A stretch of DNA of 64,000 nt. It comes from Chitinophagales bacterium. GTDB lineage: Bacteria; Bacteroidota; Bacteroidia; Chitinophagales; Chitinophagaceae. The stretch's first letter is position 1; each line of letters starts with the position of its first letter. Below are positions 34,580 to 43,464 of the stretch, piece after piece. The translations under genes were made by a program, and so were the position numbers. The DNA is taken from contig JAIXKI010000024.1 of the NCBI GenBank assembly GCA_026936105.1, forward strand, positions 62,001 through 126,000, written 5' to 3'. The notes under the pieces are model-generated. The model saw only the letters and a program-made list of their open reading frames with translations, was not told where the DNA came from and ran no database searches.

Positions 34580-36085
34580 TTATTTTATGACCATGCCGTT
34601 GCTGATATTTTTCATAATGAGGTCGGCATCCGGACCGATCAGGTTGTTGAGCCAGAATGGAGCAACGCCAATCGCCACGATCGCAACCACCAGTAATCCG
34701 GTTGCCAGTTTCTCATGCCATCCCGCATCTTTTATCAGGTTGAATTCCTTTGATGCCAGCGGCCCCATGATCGCTTTCCCCACCACCCGTAAAATATATA
34801 CCGCAGTCACTACGATGGAAGCGCAGGCAACGATGGTGGCCACTTTATAAAATGCATCGGCCCGTTCCCAGGATCCCATAAAGATGGTGACCTCTGCCAC
34901 AAATCCGCTTAGTCCCGGTAATCCCAACGAACAAAGAGCTACAATTACAAAGACAGTGGAAATAAAAGGCATTACTTTCAATAGCCCTCCGAGCTGAGCC
35001 ATTTGTCTTGTATGCGTACGGTCATAGATCATTCCGATAGCAGCAAAGAAGAGCGCCGTCATCAAACCGTGAGACACCATTTGCATCACTGCTCCGGCAA
35101 TGGCTGTTTTTGTGAGAATGCCTATGCCCAGTAAAACAAAACCGCAATGGCTTACGGAAGAGTAAGCATTGATGTACTTCAGGTCGGTCTGCATCATGGT
35201 GGCGAAAGCGCCATACAGGATGGCAATGCAGGAAAGAATGATGATGATCCAGGAATATTGTTGTGCAGCATCGGGCATCAGGAAAGTGGCGACACGGAGG
35301 CATCCGTATCCGCCAAGCTTCATTGAAATTCCTGCCAGGAACATGGACGCAGCCGTAGGAGCAGAAGAGTGTCCATCAGGAACCCAGGTGTGAAAAGGAA
35401 ACAAGGCGCCGAATACACCGAAGCCGACAAATGCGAACGGGAAAAATATTTGTTGTACTTCCAGCGGGATATGCATCTGCGCTATTTGCAAGATATCAAA
35501 TGTATGTGTGCCATCTACTGTATTTGTATTAAAGAACAAACCTGCCAGGCCAATGAATACAAAGCCGGAGCCACCCATCAGCATCAAAGCAAGCTTCATG
35601 GCGCTGTATTCTTTTTTCCCGCTTCCCCATATTCCGATCAAAAGATATTTGGGAATTACGGACAGCTCCAGGAAGAAGAAAAGTGTGAACAGGTCCAAAG
35701 AAATGAAGAACCCGTAAGCGCCGACCCCGAGGAATAACAAGAGAAAGAAAAATTCTTTACTGAGTGTTTCCACCTTCCATGATACCAATACTCCTGCCAA
35801 TACCACAAAAGAGGTCAGCAATATCATGGCCACCGAGATCCCATCCACACCGATATGATAATTGATATGCAGCGGAGCGTACCAGACATAATTTTCTTCA
35901 AAGAGAAATGCTGCATTGTTTCCCGAAGCCCTTTCCTTCCAGTACCAGTACAACAAAACAAAGCTGAGCACAAATTGCACTGCCGATCCGAACAGGGAAA
36001 TAGACCGTACCTGTTTCAGCCCTTTGCAGAAGAGCAGGGCTGTCAGCGTAATCAATGGCACCAGTAATAGCAGGCTCAGATTCAT
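34580..36085 (-). CDS. nuoM: Complex I subunit M
   Basis: A 501-residue antiporter-like subunit of the proton-translocating membrane arm. Signature parts are FFFLELSVIPKYLLIGIWG (Glu of helix 5), FPFHTWVPDGHSSAPTAASM with the lysine-equivalent region, and SVSHCGFVLLGIG. The start at ATG 36085 gives MNLSLLLLVPL; a start four codons upstream is less likely. It ends 10 bases before nuoN. Confidence 0.96.
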   Translation of the reverse strand: MNLSLLLLVPLITLTALLFCKGLKQVRSISLFGSAVQFVLSFVLLYWYWKERASGNNAAFLFEENYVWYAPLHINYHIGVDGISVAMILLTSFVVLAGVLVSWKVETLSKEFFFLLLFLGVGAYGFFISLDLFTLFFFLELSVIPKYLLIGIWGSGKKEYSAMKLALMLMGGSGFVFIGLAGLFFNTNTVDGTHTFDILQIAQMHIPLEVQQIFFPFAFVGFGVFGALFPFHTWVPDGHSSAPTAASMFLAGISMKLGGYGCLRVATFLMPDAAQQYSWIIIILSCIAILYGAFATMMQTDLKYINAYSSVSHCGFVLLGIGILTKTAIAGAVMQMVSHGLMTALFFAAIGMIYDRTHTRQMAQLGGLLKVMPFISTVFVIVALCSLGLPGLSGFVAEVTIFMGSWERADAFYKVATIVACASIVVTAVYILRVVGKAIMGPLASKEFNLIKDAGWHEKLATGLLVVAIVAIGVAPFWLNNLIGPDADLIMKNISNGMVIK

Positions 36086-36103
36086 TTTAATAAACAATTT
36101 TTT

Positions 36104-38032
36104 TTATTTCCATAAATAAAGGATCACAATGGACAGCACGATTATTCCCACAAAAAAGTACAAAGCATAGTTCTGCACTTTTCCTGACTGGATGCCTTTG
36201 ATCCATCCTGACACTTTAGCCGTACTGAAAGCGATCCCGTTCATTGTTCCGTCCACAATATATTTATCTATCCATGCTGCCGGTTTTCCCACCAGGTTGA
36301 ATATGATTTTTTTTGTTACGAACATATAAACCTCATCCATGTAAAACTTTTTATAGGCTGCTCTGTAAAATCCTCCCAGCGCTGCTGCCAGTTTCTGTGA
36401 ACGGCCGCTTTCTTTTTTATAAATCCACGTGGCCAGTGATATTCCTGCCAGGGCAAATAAAACAGGAGCAATGGAAAATTCAAAATGAAAAGGAGATTCC
36501 AATGTTCTTCCATCGGAAGAAACGAATTTTCCGAACGGAATAAAACCAACCAGCAAAGTGCCTGCAGCCAGAATGATCAATGGCAGTTTCATGGATAAGG
36601 ATAATTTATGACCATGTGTTTCATGTTCCTGCTCTTTTCTCCAGAATATGGAAAAATAAAGACGGAACATGTAGAAGGCAGTCAACCCGGAAGTGAACAA
36701 AGCGATCCCATAAACGGCCTTGTTTGAATTGTATGCTGCCAGCAAAACTTCTTCTTTGCTGAAAAATCCTGCGAACGGAGGCACGCCGGCTATGGCTAAA
36801 CAGGCAATTAGAAATGTGATGTGGGTGACAGGGATCAATTTTCGCAACCCTCCCATATCTTTCATTTCATTGCTGTGAACTATATGAATGACGGCTCCGG
36901 CTCCAAGGAATAACAAGGATTTGAAGAATGCATGAGTGAACAAGTGAAACATGGATGCGGTATATCCGGCTCCAGCCTCACCTCCGTATCTGGCCACACC
37001 CAGGGCAAATATCATGTACCCGATCTGTGATACTGTGGAATATGCCAGCACTCTTTTGATATCGGTTTGTGTGCAGGCAATGATTGCAGCAAACAGAGCG
37101 GAGACAGAGCCTACCCAGGTTACAATAAGTAAGGAAGCTCCGTTAATGGAAAAAACAGGAAACAATCTTGCAACGAGAAAAACTCCTGCCACCACCATGG
37201 TTGCAGCATGGATCAATGCAGAAACAGGGGTGGGTCCTTCCATGGCATCGGGAAGCCAGATATGTAAAGGAAACATTGCCGATTTTCCTGCGCCGCCCAT
37301 AAACACCAGGGTCAACGCCCAGGTCATCACAGAAATTCCGAGGAATGATGCCGTGGTGATGGCAATGTATTCAGGCGATTGCAAATCCGTCAGCCGGTGT
37401 ATCAAAGTATTGAAATCAAGAGTGCCGCCTTCAAATGCCAGGATGATGATGCCAATCAGAAAACCCAGATCTGCAAAGCGGGTGACGATAAACGCTTTTT
37501 TTGCTGCAGAGACCGCTGAAGGCCTGTCGTAATAAAATCCGATCAGCAAATAAGAGGAGATGCCCACCAGCTCCCAGAAGAAATAGATCTGGAAAATATT
37601 GGAAGCCACAACCAACCCCAGCATGGAAAAAGTGAAGAGAGAAAGAAAAGCATAATAAGTACTGAACCGCTCTTCACCTTTCATATATCCGAGGCTGAAT
37701 ATATGCACCATCAGCGAAACGAAAGTGACAATGACCATCATCATCACCGAAATCGGATCCAGCAGGATGCCCATGTCAATGGAAGTGCCCGAATAGAACT
37801 GCAGCCAGACATATTTTATCGGGATCAGCTTTTGATACACGCCATCCTCATACCCGTTGATGAAGAAATATATATAAGCTGTATAAAAAGCAAGTGCAGC
37901 GGAGACCAGTAAAATGAACACACCGATTATGCCTGAATACTGTTTGAAAAATCTTTTTCCGAACAATCCCAGCAATACAAAGCCTGCCAATGGCAGCAAA
38001 GGGATCCATGCTATGTAATCAGCGTAGTTCAT
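36104..38032 (-). CDS. nuoL: Complex I subunit L
   Basis: The 642-residue distal antiporter-like subunit. The family motifs are all present: FFFWELVGISSYLLIGFYYDRPSA, MFPLHIWLPDAMEGPTPVSALIHAATMV, and a long C-terminal extension with the lateral helix that runs along the membrane arm followed by a final transmembrane segment. It starts 18 bases upstream of nuoM. Confidence 0.97.
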   Translation of the reverse strand: MNYADYIAWIPLLPLAGFVLLGLFGKRFFKQYSGIIGVFILLVSAALAFYTAYIYFFINGYEDGVYQKLIPIKYVWLQFYSGTSIDMGILLDPISVMMMVIVTFVSLMVHIFSLGYMKGEERFSTYYAFLSLFTFSMLGLVVASNIFQIYFFWELVGISSYLLIGFYYDRPSAVSAAKKAFIVTRFADLGFLIGIIILAFEGGTLDFNTLIHRLTDLQSPEYIAITTASFLGISVMTWALTLVFMGGAGKSAMFPLHIWLPDAMEGPTPVSALIHAATMVVAGVFLVARLFPVFSINGASLLIVTWVGSVSALFAAIIACTQTDIKRVLAYSTVSQIGYMIFALGVARYGGEAGAGYTASMFHLFTHAFFKSLLFLGAGAVIHIVHSNEMKDMGGLRKLIPVTHITFLIACLAIAGVPPFAGFFSKEEVLLAAYNSNKAVYGIALFTSGLTAFYMFRLYFSIFWRKEQEHETHGHKLSLSMKLPLIILAAGTLLVGFIPFGKFVSSDGRTLESPFHFEFSIAPVLFALAGISLATWIYKKESGRSQKLAAALGGFYRAAYKKFYMDEVYMFVTKKIIFNLVGKPAAWIDKYIVDGTMNGIAFSTAKVSGWIKGIQSGKVQNYALYFFVGIIVLSIVILYLWK

Positions 38033-38117
38033 TTTGACTTATCCATCCTTCAAAATTCGTTTTCATAAAAACCGCTTGCTTATTAATGCTCCGTTTTCAG
38101 GAGGCTGAGAATAAGCA

Positions 38118-38432
38118 TTACCATTTCAGCTCGGTCGCATCTTCCACATCAATGGACCTGTGGCTGCGATACAGATTAATGATTATGGCTATAGCCACGG
38201 CAGCTTCTGCAGCTGCAATGGTGATAATAAAAATGGTAAAGAAAACCCCGTCCAATTTTCCCGGCCATAAATATTTATTGAAAACGATAAAATTTATGTT
38301 CACGCTATTCAATATCAACTCGATCGCCATCAGCATGGTAATGAGATTGCGACGGGTGAACATTCCGTACGTGCCAATGAAAAACAGGGCAGTGCTCAAA
38401 AATAAAATATGGCTGATAGGAATTCCGTTCAT
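38118..38432 (-). CDS. nuoK: Complex I subunit K
   Basis: A 104-residue, three-helix subunit of the membrane arm next to NuoJ. The conserved glutamates in the second and third helices are visible (MAIELILNSVNINF and IAAAEAAVAIAI). Length is typical of NuoK. A short inverted repeat lies just upstream, in the 73-base gap to nuoJ. Confidence 0.95.
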   Translation of the reverse strand: MNGIPISHILFLSTALFFIGTYGMFTRRNLITMLMAIELILNSVNINFIVFNKYLWPGKLDGVFFTIFIITIAAAEAAVAIAIIINLYRSHRSIDVEDATELKW

Positions 38433-38448
38433 AAAACTCCTCCCGCAT

Positions 38449-38465
38449 CCTCTCCGGCGGAGAGG
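38449..38465. repeat. CCTCTCC-GGAGAGG inverted repeat in the nuo operon
   Basis: CCTCTCC and GGAGAGG are perfect complements with a GGC loop, in the gap between nuoJ and nuoK. On the minus strand the context is GGCCCTCTCCGCCGGAGAGG followed by ATGCGGGAGGAG, like a dispersed intergenic repeat found in many Bacteroidota genomes. It also brings a GGAGG Shine-Dalgarno-like stretch 5 bases before the nuoK start. Confidence 0.55.
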
Positions 38466-38505
38466 GCCTTTTGGTCATTCATTATATTTTGATTATACAG
38501 TTTTC

Positions 38506-39084
38506 TCATTGTGCGTTGGGTTTTGCGGAAATGTTTCCTTCATTTTCCTTTGGTTCTGCCTGACTTGCAGCCTGCTGATGAGTAGGCGCTTTCATAGCGA
38601 TCACGATGCATCCGATCATGGCAGCCAGCAATAAAATACTCACCGCTTCAAACGGCAAGGCAAAGCCCTGCTCCCCTGTACTCAGCATTTGATCACCGAT
38701 CCTTGAAATATCAGAATCAAACTTTCCGTCACCTGCTTTAAAATTGTTTTTATAGATAAGGGAAAAAGTAAAAGCAAATCCGAACAACACTGCCAGAATG
38801 GATGCGATCATCCTTTTCCTCGGGGCTTTGGGCATTTCCGTTCCCGATTGTTGCGTCAGAAATACAGAGAATATGATCAGCACCACAATGCCGCCCACAT
38901 AGACCACGATCTGCACCGCTGCAATGAATTCCACCTGCAGCCAGAAATAAAGTGCCGACACGCCAATGAGTGAGAACAGCAACCAGATCGCCGACCGGAA
39001 TATCTTTCTGGTGGTCATGGATAAGATGCCGCAGCCCAGGATGAAGGCGGCGATCAGGTAAAATATGATTTGTGATGCAGTCAT
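38506..39084 (-). CDS. nuoJ: Complex I subunit J
   Basis: A 192-residue membrane-arm subunit. It has five hydrophobic segments; the conserved helix 3 region reads VQIVVYVGGIVVLIIFSVFL, with the pi-bulge glycine pair typical of NuoJ. The C-terminal 25 residues are hydrophilic and Glu/Gln/Ala-rich, longer than in E. coli. It is 110 bases downstream of nuoI; that gap shows no gene. Confidence 0.94.
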   Translation of the reverse strand: MTASQIIFYLIAAFILGCGILSMTTRKIFRSAIWLLFSLIGVSALYFWLQVEFIAAVQIVVYVGGIVVLIIFSVFLTQQSGTEMPKAPRKRMIASILAVLFGFAFTFSLIYKNNFKAGDGKFDSDISRIGDQMLSTGEQGFALPFEAVSILLLAAMIGCIVIAMKAPTHQQAASQAEPKENEGNISAKPNAQ

Positions 39085-39194
39085 TTAAATTTCAAATATG
39101 AAAACCAAAATTAAGATGGCAAACTTTGTTTGTTGCGGATCATTTTTCCTGACTTTTTAATTTTTAATAGATGTTGATTTTTACTCCATGAAAT

Positions 39195-39677
39195 TTATTC
39201 CACACCATCGCGGATCCTGGAGCCGGGTTTATTTAATATTTTGATCAGATCATTCCGGTCGGTCACACTGTGCTCGAAGGTCTGGTCCATTTTAATGGCA
39301 TCAGTAGGACAAGCTTCAATGCACAGATTGCACATGGTGCACATATCCAGGTGATACACGAATGTATCCAAAGCTTTTTTCTTTTTGCCTTCCGGCGTAA
39401 TGTCAAATTTGGTGATGATTTTGATCGAACCATTCGGGCAGGCAATTTCACAGGCCGTGCAGCCGGTGCAGGCATGTTCATTATTTTCATCATGGATCAG
39501 CACTACTTCGCCACGGAACCGCTCAGGCAGCAGGAGTGTATCCCTGTTGTCGGGATAAAGTTGTGTGATCTTTTCTTTCTTGTGATGGATCGCATACTGG
39601 CTGGTCAGTTTCATGCCGGTAGCCAGTGATTTAACAGCGCCCCATACATCGTTCAGATAGTTTTTTATAAAACTCAT
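39195..39677 (-). CDS. nuoI: Complex I subunit I, 8Fe ferredoxin-like
   Basis: A 160-residue subunit of the peripheral arm carrying clusters N6a and N6b. Ligands are Cys70, Cys73, Cys76 and Cys80 (CTGCTACEIACP) and Cys113, Cys116, Cys119 and Cys123 (CTMCNLCIEACP). In complexes lacking NuoEFG this is the natural surface for direct electron entry from ferredoxin (inference). It starts 10 bases after nuoH. Confidence 0.96.
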   Translation of the reverse strand: MSFIKNYLNDVWGAVKSLATGMKLTSQYAIHHKKEKITQLYPDNRDTLLLPERFRGEVVLIHDENNEHACTGCTACEIACPNGSIKIITKFDITPEGKKKKALDTFVYHLDMCTMCNLCIEACPTDAIKMDQTFEHSVTDRNDLIKILNKPGSRIRDGVE

Positions 39678-39687
39678 GACAAAAGTT

Positions 39688-40764
39688 TTAAAAATGCCAG
39701 TTCATGATTGCTATGAATGTCACCAGTAACAAATTGATCATGCTTATCGGTAATAAATATTTCCATTCCAGGTTCAATAACTGATCTATTCTCAGCCTCG
39801 GGAATGTCCATCTGAACCACATGATAACGAAGATCAGGAAAAATGTTTTACCGAAAAACCAGACCGAGGAAGGAATGTAATCCATCACTTCATTGAACCG
39901 GGTGTTGGTGCCGAAATGAAGAGGCATCCATCCGCCAAGGAATAAAGTGGCGCCGAGTGCACACACCACAAAAATGTTTACATACTCGGCCAGGAAGAAT
40001 AATGCGAACTTCATTCCCGAATATTCGGTGTGAAATCCTGCGGTCAACTCAGATTCAGCTTCGGCAAGATCAAAAGGGGCACGGTTGGTTTCTGCAGTCA
40101 CTGCAATGATATAAATGACAAATGCGATCCACACAGGGATATGTCCTTTGAATATCCACCATCCGTTTTCCTGCGAATTAATGATATCTGATAATCTCAG
40201 GCTCCCCGTAAGAACGATAATGGCCAGAACAGAAAGCCCTGCTGATAATTCATAACTCACTATCTGAGCGCCGCTGCGCATGGCGCCAAGCAATGAATAT
40301 TTATTGTTGCTTGCCCAACCCGCCATTAATATTCCGATCACAGAAAGAGATGACGTGGCAGTAATAAAAAACACGCCGATATTGAGGTCCCATATCTGAA
40401 ATCCTTTGGCAAACATCAAAGGAGCCAGCACCACCATGGCAACGATCATCACGATGAACGGCGCCAGGTTGAATAATAATTTGTCAACTCCGGTTGGAGT
40501 CATTCCTTCTTTTACGATCAGCTTTAAGGTATCGGCAGTGGTCTGGAAGATGCCTTTTGGCCCGACACGGTTTGGTCCTAAGCGCAGTTGCATCCATGCA
40601 GAGACTTTTCGTTCCATATAGATCAACACCAAACCCAGCATGGCAAACAACCCGATGGCCAATGCTCCGATGATCGCATATTCGATCAGCATGGCAACAG
40701 TAGGATTGAATGTGGCATACAACCAATCGTGAATGTTATCTGTTATGTTTTGCAAACTCCACAC
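39688..40764 (-). CDS. nuoH: Complex I subunit H
   Basis: A 358-residue membrane subunit that forms the quinone-binding heel of complex I. Signatures are ERKVSAWMQLRLGPNRVGPKG and AETNRAPFDLAEAESELTAGFHTEYSGMKFALFFLAEY. Only 41 bases separate its start from the nuoD stop, so no nuoE, nuoF or nuoG lies between them, where they usually stand. Confidence 0.97.
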   Translation of the reverse strand: MWSLQNITDNIHDWLYATFNPTVAMLIEYAIIGALAIGLFAMLGLVLIYMERKVSAWMQLRLGPNRVGPKGIFQTTADTLKLIVKEGMTPTGVDKLLFNLAPFIVMIVAMVVLAPLMFAKGFQIWDLNIGVFFITATSSLSVIGILMAGWASNNKYSLLGAMRSGAQIVSYELSAGLSVLAIIVLTGSLRLSDIINSQENGWWIFKGHIPVWIAFVIYIIAVTAETNRAPFDLAEAESELTAGFHTEYSGMKFALFFLAEYVNIFVVCALGATLFLGGWMPLHFGTNTRFNEVMDYIPSSVWFFGKTFFLIFVIMWFRWTFPRLRIDQLLNLEWKYLLPISMINLLLVTFIAIMNWHF

Positions 40765-40805
40765 TGCTGAATAGCTGATTATTGATTATAATTTTATTTC
40801 ACTTT

Positions 40806-41954
40806 TTATCTGTCAATATCCGGTATCACCAGGTCCAATGCTCCCATGATCGCAACGAGATCCCCGATCTTTTGTCCTTTCGCCATGTGATCCAATGCCG
40901 ATAAATTACAATAACCCGGCGAGCGGAATTTAATACGGTACGGCGTAGTAGCCCCTTCGCTGATGATGTAAACTCCAAGCTCTCCGCGGGCAGTTTCCAC
41001 CCTGGAATAAAATTCCCCTTTCGGCAATTTCAACACCGCTTTTGTCTTAGCCTGAAAATCCCCTTCCGGAATATTATCTATCAATTGCTCTATGATGGAA
41101 ATTGATTGCTTCATTTCCTTCATGCGTACCATATAACGGGCAAAGCAATCACCACCCGTTTCAATGATCTCATCGAACTGAAGTTTGTCATAGACTTCAT
41201 AAGGATAAAGCTTGCGTATATCACACTGCACTCCACTTCCTCTTGCTGAGGGACCGGTCATGCCAAAAGCGATCGCATCTTCTTTTGAAATGTAACCGAT
41301 CCCTTTGGTACGATTCTGGAAAATGATATTGTCGGTGATCAGTTCATCGTACTCATCTATCTTCTTTTTAAAATGAGCGATAAACTCATGAACTCTTTTT
41401 TGAAAATCGGGATGCAGGTCTGCCATTACACCACCGGGTACCATGTAATTCATGGTAAGACGGGTACCGCAGGTTTCTTCCATGATGTCGTTGATCATTT
41501 CTCTTTCTCGGAAAGCCAGAAAGAAAGGAGTCAATGCTCCCACATCCATTGCAAAAGCCCCCCACCACAGATGATGCGATGCCAGCCTGGTAAGTTCATC
41601 CATCAATACACGGATCACCTGGGCTCTCGGAGGCACTTCCAGCTGTAATCCTTTTTCCACACACAGAGCGCAACAGTGATTGTTTATATGTGCAGAGAGA
41701 TAATCCATTCTGCTGGTCACATATATGAACTGGCGATAGGTAAGGCTCTCACACATTTTTTCCATAGAGCGGTGGATATACCCGAGATTGGGATCCACTT
41801 TTTTTACCGTTTCTCCATTCAGCGTGATGATAAGATGAAGCACTCCATGCGTTGAAGGGTGCTGCGGCCCTACATTGATGATCATGTCACCCTCATCGCC
41901 ACCGTTGTAGGGCAAAGAAGCAGATTCATTTACTATCGTTGACTCTCTGTACAT
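40806..41954 (-). CDS. nuoD: Complex I subunit D (49-kDa type)
   Basis: A 382-residue peripheral-arm subunit that forms the quinone pocket with NuoB. Key segments are VGPQHPSTHGVLH near the N-terminus, EKMCESLTYRQFIYVTSRMDYLS and the C-terminal PGYCNLSALDHMAKGQKIGDLVAIMGALDLVIPDIDR split by short loops, ending with DIDR as usual. It is separate from NuoC, not fused to it as in E. coli. Confidence 0.97.
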   Translation of the reverse strand: MYRESTIVNESASLPYNGGDEGDMIINVGPQHPSTHGVLHLIITLNGETVKKVDPNLGYIHRSMEKMCESLTYRQFIYVTSRMDYLSAHINNHCCALCVEKGLQLEVPPRAQVIRVLMDELTRLASHHLWWGAFAMDVGALTPFFLAFREREMINDIMEETCGTRLTMNYMVPGGVMADLHPDFQKRVHEFIAHFKKKIDEYDELITDNIIFQNRTKGIGYISKEDAIAFGMTGPSARGSGVQCDIRKLYPYEVYDKLQFDEIIETGGDCFARYMVRMKEMKQSISIIEQLIDNIPEGDFQAKTKAVLKLPKGEFYSRVETARGELGVYIISEGATTPYRIKFRSPGYCNLSALDHMAKGQKIGDLVAIMGALDLVIPDIDR

Positions 41955-41972
41955 TCCTTTTGGGCGAACGAT

Positions 41973-42431
41973 TTAAAGTTTTATCATGTTTACAGGATCC
42001 TCAAAATCTTTTCTCATCGGGTTCTTTCCTTCCCATCCCTCCGGCAGTATCAATAACCTGAGATCGGGATGGTGTAAGAATTTTATTCCAAACATTTCAT
42101 AAGCTTCCCGCTCATTGAATTCTGCTGTTCTCCATATATGAGATACCGATTCTATCTCAGGCTGATTAAGGTCCAGTTTTGCTTTTACTACCAGGGTATG
42201 CCGGTAATTGGTGGAACTGAGATGATAAACCATGGAAAGATGTGTTTTCCAGTCCACGCCGGTGACGCAAAATAGATAATCGAACGACAGGTCGGGAGAA
42301 CTCCTGAGTTGCTCAGCGAAGGGCAGCCATACTGCCGGGTCTATCTGTACATTCAGCCATTCACCTCCTTCTTCAAAAACAGCGGAAGGTAACAGCTCAG
42401 AAATCTTTATTTTCAGCTCATCTCTTGTCAT
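41973..42431 (-). CDS. nuoC: Complex I subunit C (30-kDa type)
   Basis: A 152-residue peripheral-arm subunit. The family core WRTAEFNEREAYEMFGIKF followed by HPDLRLLILPEGWEGKNPMRKDF is at about residues 96-145. Shorter than many NuoC proteins but complete. It starts 6 bases after the nuoB stop and ends 18 bases before nuoD. Confidence 0.95.
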   Translation of the reverse strand: MTRDELKIKISELLPSAVFEEGGEWLNVQIDPAVWLPFAEQLRSSPDLSFDYLFCVTGVDWKTHLSMVYHLSSTNYRHTLVVKAKLDLNQPEIESVSHIWRTAEFNEREAYEMFGIKFLHHPDLRLLILPEGWEGKNPMRKDFEDPVNMIKL

Positions 42432-42437
42432 GTGCTT

Positions 42438-43013
42438 TTATTTCCCGGATTTTATTTTTTCCATCGGATTTTCGGGTTTTGCCATCCGTATTTGCTCTCT
42501 TGTCATGCCGCTTTTTATTTTCTCCTGCAAAGTGATCAAAGAATGGATCAGCGCTTCCGGCCTCGGCGGGCATCCGGCTATGTACACATCAACAGGTATC
42601 ACATGGTCGGCGCCTTTCACCACAGAATAGGTGTTATAAAAAAAAGGGCCTCCGCTGGTAGCGCAGGCGCCCATGGCAACAACATATTTCGGATCCGCCA
42701 TCTGATCGTAAAGCCTTTTCAAAACAGGAGCCATTTTGTTGGTGATGGTTCCGGCAATGATGATGACATCGGCCTGCCTGGGCGTGGCTCTTGCCACTTC
42801 AAACCCAAACCGTGACCAGTCATATTTTGCAGAAGCGGCGCTCATCATTTCTATGGCGCAGCAACTGGTGCCGAAGACCAGTGGCCATAGTGAGTTACTC
42901 CTTGCCCAGTTGATCACCTGGTCCATCTTTCCCAGCAGAATGCCACCGCCGGGAGTCTGATGCACCGTACCCGGAAACGGGTCTGTATGCGGCTGTCCGG
43001 GTTTTACTTCCAT
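42438..43013 (-). CDS. nuoB: Complex I subunit B
   Basis: A 191-residue subunit that holds the N2 [4Fe-4S] cluster next to quinone. Ligands are the tandem Cys51-Cys52 ([10 protein letters not shown]), Cys117 (GACATSGG) and Cys148 (AGCPPRPE). Its first 10 bases overlap the end of nuoA. Normal length with a short charged C-terminal tail. Confidence 0.97.
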   Translation of the reverse strand: MEVKPGQPHTDPFPGTVHQTPGGGILLGKMDQVINWARSNSLWPLVFGTSCCAIEMMSAASAKYDWSRFGFEVARATPRQADVIIIAGTITNKMAPVLKRLYDQMADPKYVVAMGACATSGGPFFYNTYSVVKGADHVIPVDVYIAGCPPRPEALIHSLITLQEKIKSGMTREQIRMAKPENPMEKIKSGK

Positions 43014-43354
43014 TTCAGCGCTCCTTTTTTATGTGCGTATAAAAAGCCTGTGAACAGGATCAGAAAAAATATTCCCACTTCGATCAGTGCAATCCATCCG
43101 ATCTTTTTCACCACTACTGCCCAGGGAAATAAAAATATCAGTTCCACATCGAAGATCAGGAAAAGCAAAGCGAAAAGATAATAGCCTACATTGAACTGGA
43201 TCCAGCTGGGGCCCTGCGTAGTTACTCCGCATTCATAAGGTTCGCCTTTCTGTTTATTGGTGGTGGCTTTGGTTACCAGTTTGGCAACCAGGATGGCAAT
43301 TCCTGAGAATGCAATTGCTGCTATGATCAGTGCGATGAGTGAGCCTGCTCCCAT
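43004..43354 (-). CDS. nuoA: Complex I subunit A
   Basis: A 116-residue membrane-arm subunit with three transmembrane helices. The conserved loop [13 protein letters not shown] with its Cys, and [15 protein letters not shown] with acidic residues in helix 2, identify NuoA. ATG 43354 gives [11 protein letters not shown]; a GTG six codons upstream (43372) is a weaker alternative. First gene of the nuo run; no exact -7 element is seen before it, so it may be read from the flavoprotein gene 110 bases upstream. Confidence 0.95.
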   Translation of the reverse strand: MGAGSLIALIIAAIAFSGIAILVAKLVTKATTNKQKGEPYECGVTTQGPSWIQFNVGYYLFALLFLIFDVELIFLFPWAVVVKKIGWIALIEVGIFFLILFTGFLYAHKKGALKWK

Positions 43355-43464
43355 GCAAAAATTGATTTGCACGAATATAGCAAGTAGTTTCTAAAAACAG
43401 GCATGATGAAAGTCAAGAGATCTGCAATAAAATATCATCAAATGGTAATTCCTTGTAATGGGAA

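Noticed and set aside
36951-37532. 193-codon plus-strand open frame inside nuoL
   Set aside because: NuoL motifs are intact on the other strand; the frame has no start context or known domain.
40765-40805. Possible hidden nuoE/nuoF/nuoG between nuoH and nuoD
   Set aside because: The gap is only 41 bases and no frame continues from either side; the three genes are truly absent here.
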